Shown: piece after piece, positions 18,890-22,707 of the stretch | How the letters are laid out: every line of letters starts with the position of its first letter | Numbering within the stretch: position 1 is the stretch's first letter | Position numbers and translations under genes: made by a program | Notes under the pieces: generated by a model | Seen by the model: only the letters and a program-made list of their open reading frames with translations | Told to the model about the DNA's origin: nothing | The model's database searches: none | Assembly (NCBI GenBank): GCA_015680685.1 | Contig: MNCI01014949.1 | Coordinates: 165,168-187,874 of the forward strand | Length of the DNA: 22,707 nt | From: Gnetum montanum | Taxonomy: Eukaryota > Streptophyta > Gnetopsida > Gnetales > Gnetaceae | Direction: 5' to 3'

Positions 18890-19430
18890 CAAGCCACATA
18901 CATCTCATGAAGGCAAAATGTGCCCCTTGCAGTTTCGAAATGTTCCTAGACTACACAAAGAATCGGTCCACTAGCTTTGCTATGTCTTGCCATAGTTGGG
19001 GAACCGTAGATTTTGGAACTTGACCATTGCCAATCTTGGGCACTTGCCTATTGAAGAAACCCTCTGCATCCTGCAATCCCTTGCCTGTAGACAAGACCAC
19101 CTCCCCATTCGTTGACACCCCTAGATACCAATCAATGGCCTCCTTGGTTAAGTTAATACTCATGCTGTGGAAAGTGGTGGAGTCTTCCCTCCACCTTTTG
19201 TAAAAGGCACCATTTGTCAGATTTGGCTCTCCCATAAGCTTGGGTAGAAGGTTGCCCAACCAACCCTCGTGACCATTTCCTAGAGCACCTAGTTGCCCTA
19301 GGGGCCTGCACGTCAACTCAAACATCGGCATCACACCCATACAACAATTGCCTATTTCCACTACTGCAACCCTAGAGCAGCAACTTGTGCAGGTGGGTGG
19401 AGCAGCGTTGACCTCAAAATCAACTTGTTA
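18890..19430 (-). pseudogene. LINE extension block A, right copy
   Basis: Open on the minus strand from 19361 to 18951: MGVMPMFELTCRPLGQLG, then NGAFYKRWREDSTTFHSM, WYLGVSTNGEVVLSTGKG, LQDAEGFFNRQVP and WQDIAKLVDRFFV. The same landmarks occur at 1200-1610 in the left copy. After the stop, HFETARGTFCLHEMYV corresponds to the left KLQGVHFAFLRCL. Upstream it joins WCL-x-RTRNKLIL, the counterpart of AWKTRNCTVF, so the extension is continuous with the zinc-binding domain. Confidence 0.68.
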
Positions 19431-19483
19431 CGAGTGCGCTAGAGACACCAAAGAATGATGGTGGTAGGTGCATCACCATGTAA

Positions 19484-19732
19484 TCAGACTAGTGGTAGGA
19501 TGGCGACAGCTCTCCAAATAGCGATAGAGAAGGGGCAATGGTAAGCAAAGTGGTAGAGTGTTTCCGTCTCTATCTTGCAAAGGGGACAAGTGTCATTTAA
19601 AGGAATCCCCCAGACCCTTAGTAAAGATCTCACCAGTAGTGCATGTTGGAAGATGAGCCATAGGAAGTTTTTGATTTTCTCTAGCAGATGCCTTGCCCAC
19701 ATAGCTTGCCAACCAAACACATTAGGATACAT
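19484..19732 (-). pseudogene. LINE zinc-binding domain (zf-RVT type), right copy
   Basis: The minus strand encodes FGWQAMWARHLLEKIKNFLW, ALLVRSLLRVWGIPLNDTCP and LCKIETETLYHFAYHC, giving C-x2-C-x8-H-x4-C exactly as in the left copy. The frame is open over 82 codons. It follows the reverse transcriptase thumb region at about 20170-19870. Confidence 0.9.
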
Positions 19733-19869
19733 ATGTTTAATGATGTCTCATGGCTATGCTCCCTATATTTCCCGTTGTGTCAACTTGTTCACAAGGTTGT
19801 AGAGGTTACATCAGATGTGTGAGTCTCGAGTATCCACAATCCACATTTGATATTTGTTCTTGAGGATTA

Positions 19870-21460
19870 GAATCCATTAGGCTGGGCACTTTGCCTATTG
19901 CATGAATTTGTTTGTGAGACTTTGGTATCCCATTATGATAGCATTGTCAAACTTTAGGACCCCAAATCCCCCCCAACTTTGGTCTCATAACCTTCTCCCA
20001 ACAAACAAGGTGCATTCACTCACCCCCTTTTCCTCCAGACTAGATAACATTTCGAATGTTTGGTCTACTTTGCAAATAACTTCTTTTGGGAGGGTAGCGA
20101 TAGAGGCAACAAATCTAGCAATGGTAGACAAGATAGAGGTGGCCAGGATGATTTTACCTTTCTTAGTAAGGAAGCACGTGGTCTAGTGTCCCAGTTGTTG
20201 ATCCATGATGTGTTTTGGTTCTAGGCATCCATTGACATGCCAAGATAGGAATCCTGAATTGTACCCTACAATATTCCAAGGTTTGGGCATACTTGTTTTT
20301 TGATCATTCCTTCCGTATTGAAGAAGTCTATTGTTGATTTTCCTCTGTTGAGCTTTAGCCCCACCTCTTGTGCTATCTTGTTGAGTGTCCTATTGATGGC
20401 CTGTGCCTATGGGACATCAACTTGAGTCACTAGGATAGTGTCATCAACATAATGCTCAGTAAGGCCATTCACCTTGGCCATCTGTAGCCCGCTAACCACC
20501 TCCATTGTATAGCAAAGATTCATAGTGTTCATGGCCATAATAAATAGATATGGTGAGAGAGGATTCCCTTGTCGTAACCCTCTACCAAGGGAGGAAAACC
20601 CCCAAAGTCAACCATTGATATCAAAGGAGTAAGCTCCCATGACTTGTAAGTTAATACATAAGTGTATGAACTTAGGGTGATTTCCCTTCTTGAGCATGAT
20701 GTCCTTGAAGGCATGCCAATGGATAGTGTCATAAGCTTTTGTGATATCGAGTTTAACACCCTAGGAACTTAGCATACTAAATGGAGTGCATAATTTCCTG
20801 CAACAAAAGGATTTGATCCTATATAAATCTACCTTTTACAAATCCCACTTGTTGGGTTCCCACTAATTTTGGCATTAGTGGCTGCAGCCACCTGGCCAGA
20901 ATTTTTGTGAAGATTCTAAGAAGAGTATTACAAATCCCAATGGGTCTAAAATGTGATGGCTCCATTGGATTATTTATCTTTGGGATGAGCTTAATTTTGG
21001 AGCAATTAATTTCATGATATACCTGTTTCCATTTAAGCATAAGGTTGAATGCATCCAAAAGATTTCCTTCTAAACTATCAGCATACTCGTGAAAAAGTTC
21101 TATGGGGGACCCATCTAGCCTTGGGGCCTTCACAGATTTTGCATAGCCATGGTCCATGCTAATTGCTATTGTGTGATGGGTGCAAGAAGCCTTTGATTTT
21201 CCTCCTTCTCGACCATCTTTTGAAGTGCAGCTGAAATGGGAAAGGTTTCCCCTCTTCCCATTTCTAAATGCTGGACCAGTATTTCTGCAACACCTAGGTG
21301 ATATCATTTGTACCATGAATGGTAGTTCCTTCAAGTGATAGGTTATGGATTTTCTTGGCATCATTATTAGCTTTTGAGGCCGTGAAGAAGAAGTGAGTGT
21401 TTCTATCTCCTTGCTTCAGCCACCTGATTCGTGATCTCAACTTCCAATATTGTTCCTTTT
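19870..21460 (-). pseudogene. LINE reverse transcriptase, right copy (broken)
   Basis: Seen on the minus strand: SRIRWLKQGDRNTHFFFTAS (about 21435-21380), the linker common before plant LINE polymerases. KAPRLDGSPIELFHEY is near 21120. IKLIPKINNPMEPSHFRPIG and QQVGFVKGRFI lie between 20990 and 20819. LDITKAYDTIHWHAF (about 20760-20700) carries the first catalytic Asp. RQGNPLSPYLF is near 20560. EHYVDDT at about 20460-20437 holds the second Asp pair. VGLKLNRGKST follows near 20365, then a thumb with KGKIILATSILSTIARFV (about 20162-20109). Stops and frame shifts occur throughout. The EHYVDDT and thumb sequences closely parallel the left copy. Confidence 0.9.
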
Positions 21461-21639
21461 ATCCCATTAGTTCCTAGAGCTCAACCAACAGTCTATGCTC
21501 CACTTCCACCTGCAATTTGCGTACCTCTTGCCTAGCTTGGACATCCATCAATTTTTTTTGAAGCTTGATACGGAATGCCCTGAAGGAATATTTTTTGGTG
21601 CTTTCATAGAACAAATTGCTTGCTTGATTTTAGTCAACC

Positions 21640-22447
21640 CACATTTCAGAAAGTCTCGAGAGTTTGTTTGAGAGGGATATTCTACCCAAATGTCAACAAC
21701 CAGAGGGTGCATCTAGGGCTTTGACAGCAATGATCTTTCAAATCGAAAAGGAGTGGAAGCTTGCTTGTTCGGCTTCCACACTTCACAAACAATGGTCAAA
21801 TGGTCAAATGCCTTGTGTTCATGCCCTTGTACCTCAACCTCATGGCTTGCAAGAATGTCTATGTTGATCCAAACCCTGTTAATCTTTGACATGACATGGT
21901 CCGACCCTTTTCTCCTGTTACTTGATGTGAAGAGACATCCCTTGATATCCATGTCGATTAATTCATAGGTTTGAAGGAATTGTAGAAATTGTTGACTTCT
22001 AGGAGGAGGCTCGACATCTCACCTGGTCTTTTCCTAAGCATGAAGCCTTTGGTTGAAATCCCCAATCAAAATCCTTCTTCTCATGTCTAGAATGTAGCTA
22101 GTGATCTGTGTCATCTCATGTAGATGCTTCCCCTAGTCCTATAGTCCATAAAAGTTAGTAAGCCAAAATCCTGGTGAGGCCATAAAAATGGTGATTTTCC
22201 AAGTTGAGGAATCAACGAGGTCAAAAGGTAGACGAAGTAGAGTCATAAGGTTGCCTGCCCTACCCTGGCAAGCCACGATGTGGCCTACCAACCGTTCCAG
22301 CGTAGCACGTGGTATTCCCTAGTGTGTAGTTTGGTCTCTTGCAAACACACCACCATACAATCTTCATCATACACTATTTCTTTTAGGGCACTTCTCTTGT
22401 AGGGGGTACCTTGACCCTTGCAATTCCATGAGAGAATCTTCAGGATC
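21640..22447 (-). pseudogene. LINE apurinic-type endonuclease domain (broken)
   Basis: The minus strand near 22447 begins LKILSWNCKGQGTPYKRSAL, then DEDCMVVCLQETKL, the classic N-terminus of LINE endonucleases (S-W-N-C, L-Q-E-T-K with catalytic Glu). ILIGDFNQRLHA near 22070-22035 carries the G-D-F-N box. KINRVWINIDIL and FDHLTIVCEVW (about 21875-21770) match the C-terminal R-I-D-R and S-D-H-x-x-I boxes, with Ser of SDH replaced by Phe. Frames shift and stops are present. Confidence 0.85.
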
Positions 22448-22454
22448 TACTTGT

Positions 22455-22707
22455 AGACCATTTTTTGTAAATTGCTTTTAGGGTTACCTAACAACCCAGA
22501 TCAATCTCCTATTGTGTTTTCTTGTTTCAAATATCTAGTTTGGAAGGATGCCCTACTTTCTAAGGTTTTGTCACAATCTGGTAACCCTGGTTGTCAGTCT
22601 TAGGTTCCTTTTGGGAAACCTCCTCCATTCTAGGTAGGGTAGAGCCTCGTACTACTGAAACCCATTTCCCCAAGGGGGGAAGCTCCCCATCCCACGCACA
22701 CAACCCC
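22455..22707 (-). pseudogene. Possible ORF1 tail of the right LINE
   Basis: Just upstream of the endonuclease the minus strand reads DGELPPLGKWVSVVRGST and then a charged piece, QKEPKTDNQGYQIVTKP, before stops. Plant L1-like elements carry a nucleic-acid-binding ORF1 here. No zinc knuckle is visible in the short piece available. Confidence 0.3.

Larger units (their letters stand above)
17580..22707 (-). mobile_element. L1-like LINE, right copy, antisense, decayed
   Basis: Seen on the minus strand, in order from the window end: a possible tail of ORF1, endonuclease (from about 22447), reverse transcriptase with all main motifs, zinc-binding domain (19732-19484), then the same extension as in the left copy (block A, coiled coil, block B). 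Many stops and shifts make it inactive. It is more AT-rich than the left copy. The 3' end near 17580 is set only by loss of resemblance to coding sequence; no poly(A) or target duplication was found. Inference: it sits antisense in an intron of the desaturase gene. Confidence 0.88.

Overview
This is nuclear DNA from a seed plant, most likely a gymnosperm (inference). It is AT-rich, has GT-AG introns of many kilobases, holds old transposon remains, and carries a 'front-end' acyl-lipid desaturase of a type common in algae, bryophytes and gymnosperms and rare in flowering plants. There is no sign of bacterial, plasmid, CRISPR or viral organisation.

The one gene that looks intact is on the + strand and is partial at both ends. 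Six exons (7816-7954, 8111-8294, 8389-8458, 8545-8618, 8724-8791, 16985-17076) join in one open frame through five GT-AG introns. They encode about 208 residues from the middle of a cytochrome-b5-type front-end fatty acid desaturase. The linker after the b5 domain, two membrane segments, His box 1 (HDANH) and His box 2 (HVVGHH) are present. The b5 domain and the third His box (normally QxxHH) lie outside the window. Five exons sit within 1 kb. An 8.2-kb intron follows, and then another intron of at least 5.6 kb.

Two decayed copies of one L1-like LINE family, in opposite orientation, flank the exons. The left copy (1 to about 2680, +) is GC-rich and starts inside the reverse transcriptase. The right copy (about 17580-22707, -) is AT-shifted and runs off the window, showing endonuclease, reverse transcriptase and zinc-binding domain. 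In both copies the zinc-binding domain is followed by the same unexpected protein sequence: a globular block, a Glu/Gln/Arg-rich coiled coil and a second globular block. This shared extension is the most interesting thing here.

The 8.2-kb intron also holds a probable solo Copia-type LTR (about 10894-12234, -), an opposed pair of SINE-like copies (about 10013-10175 + and 12885-13040 -), a tRNA-like SINE head (about 13264-13345, -), two decayed coiled-coil coding relics (12680-12829 and 15399-15908, both -), and a 50-bp duplication around a single N at 14449 that looks like an assembly join. The segments 2690-7815 and 17077-17580 show no recognisable gene.
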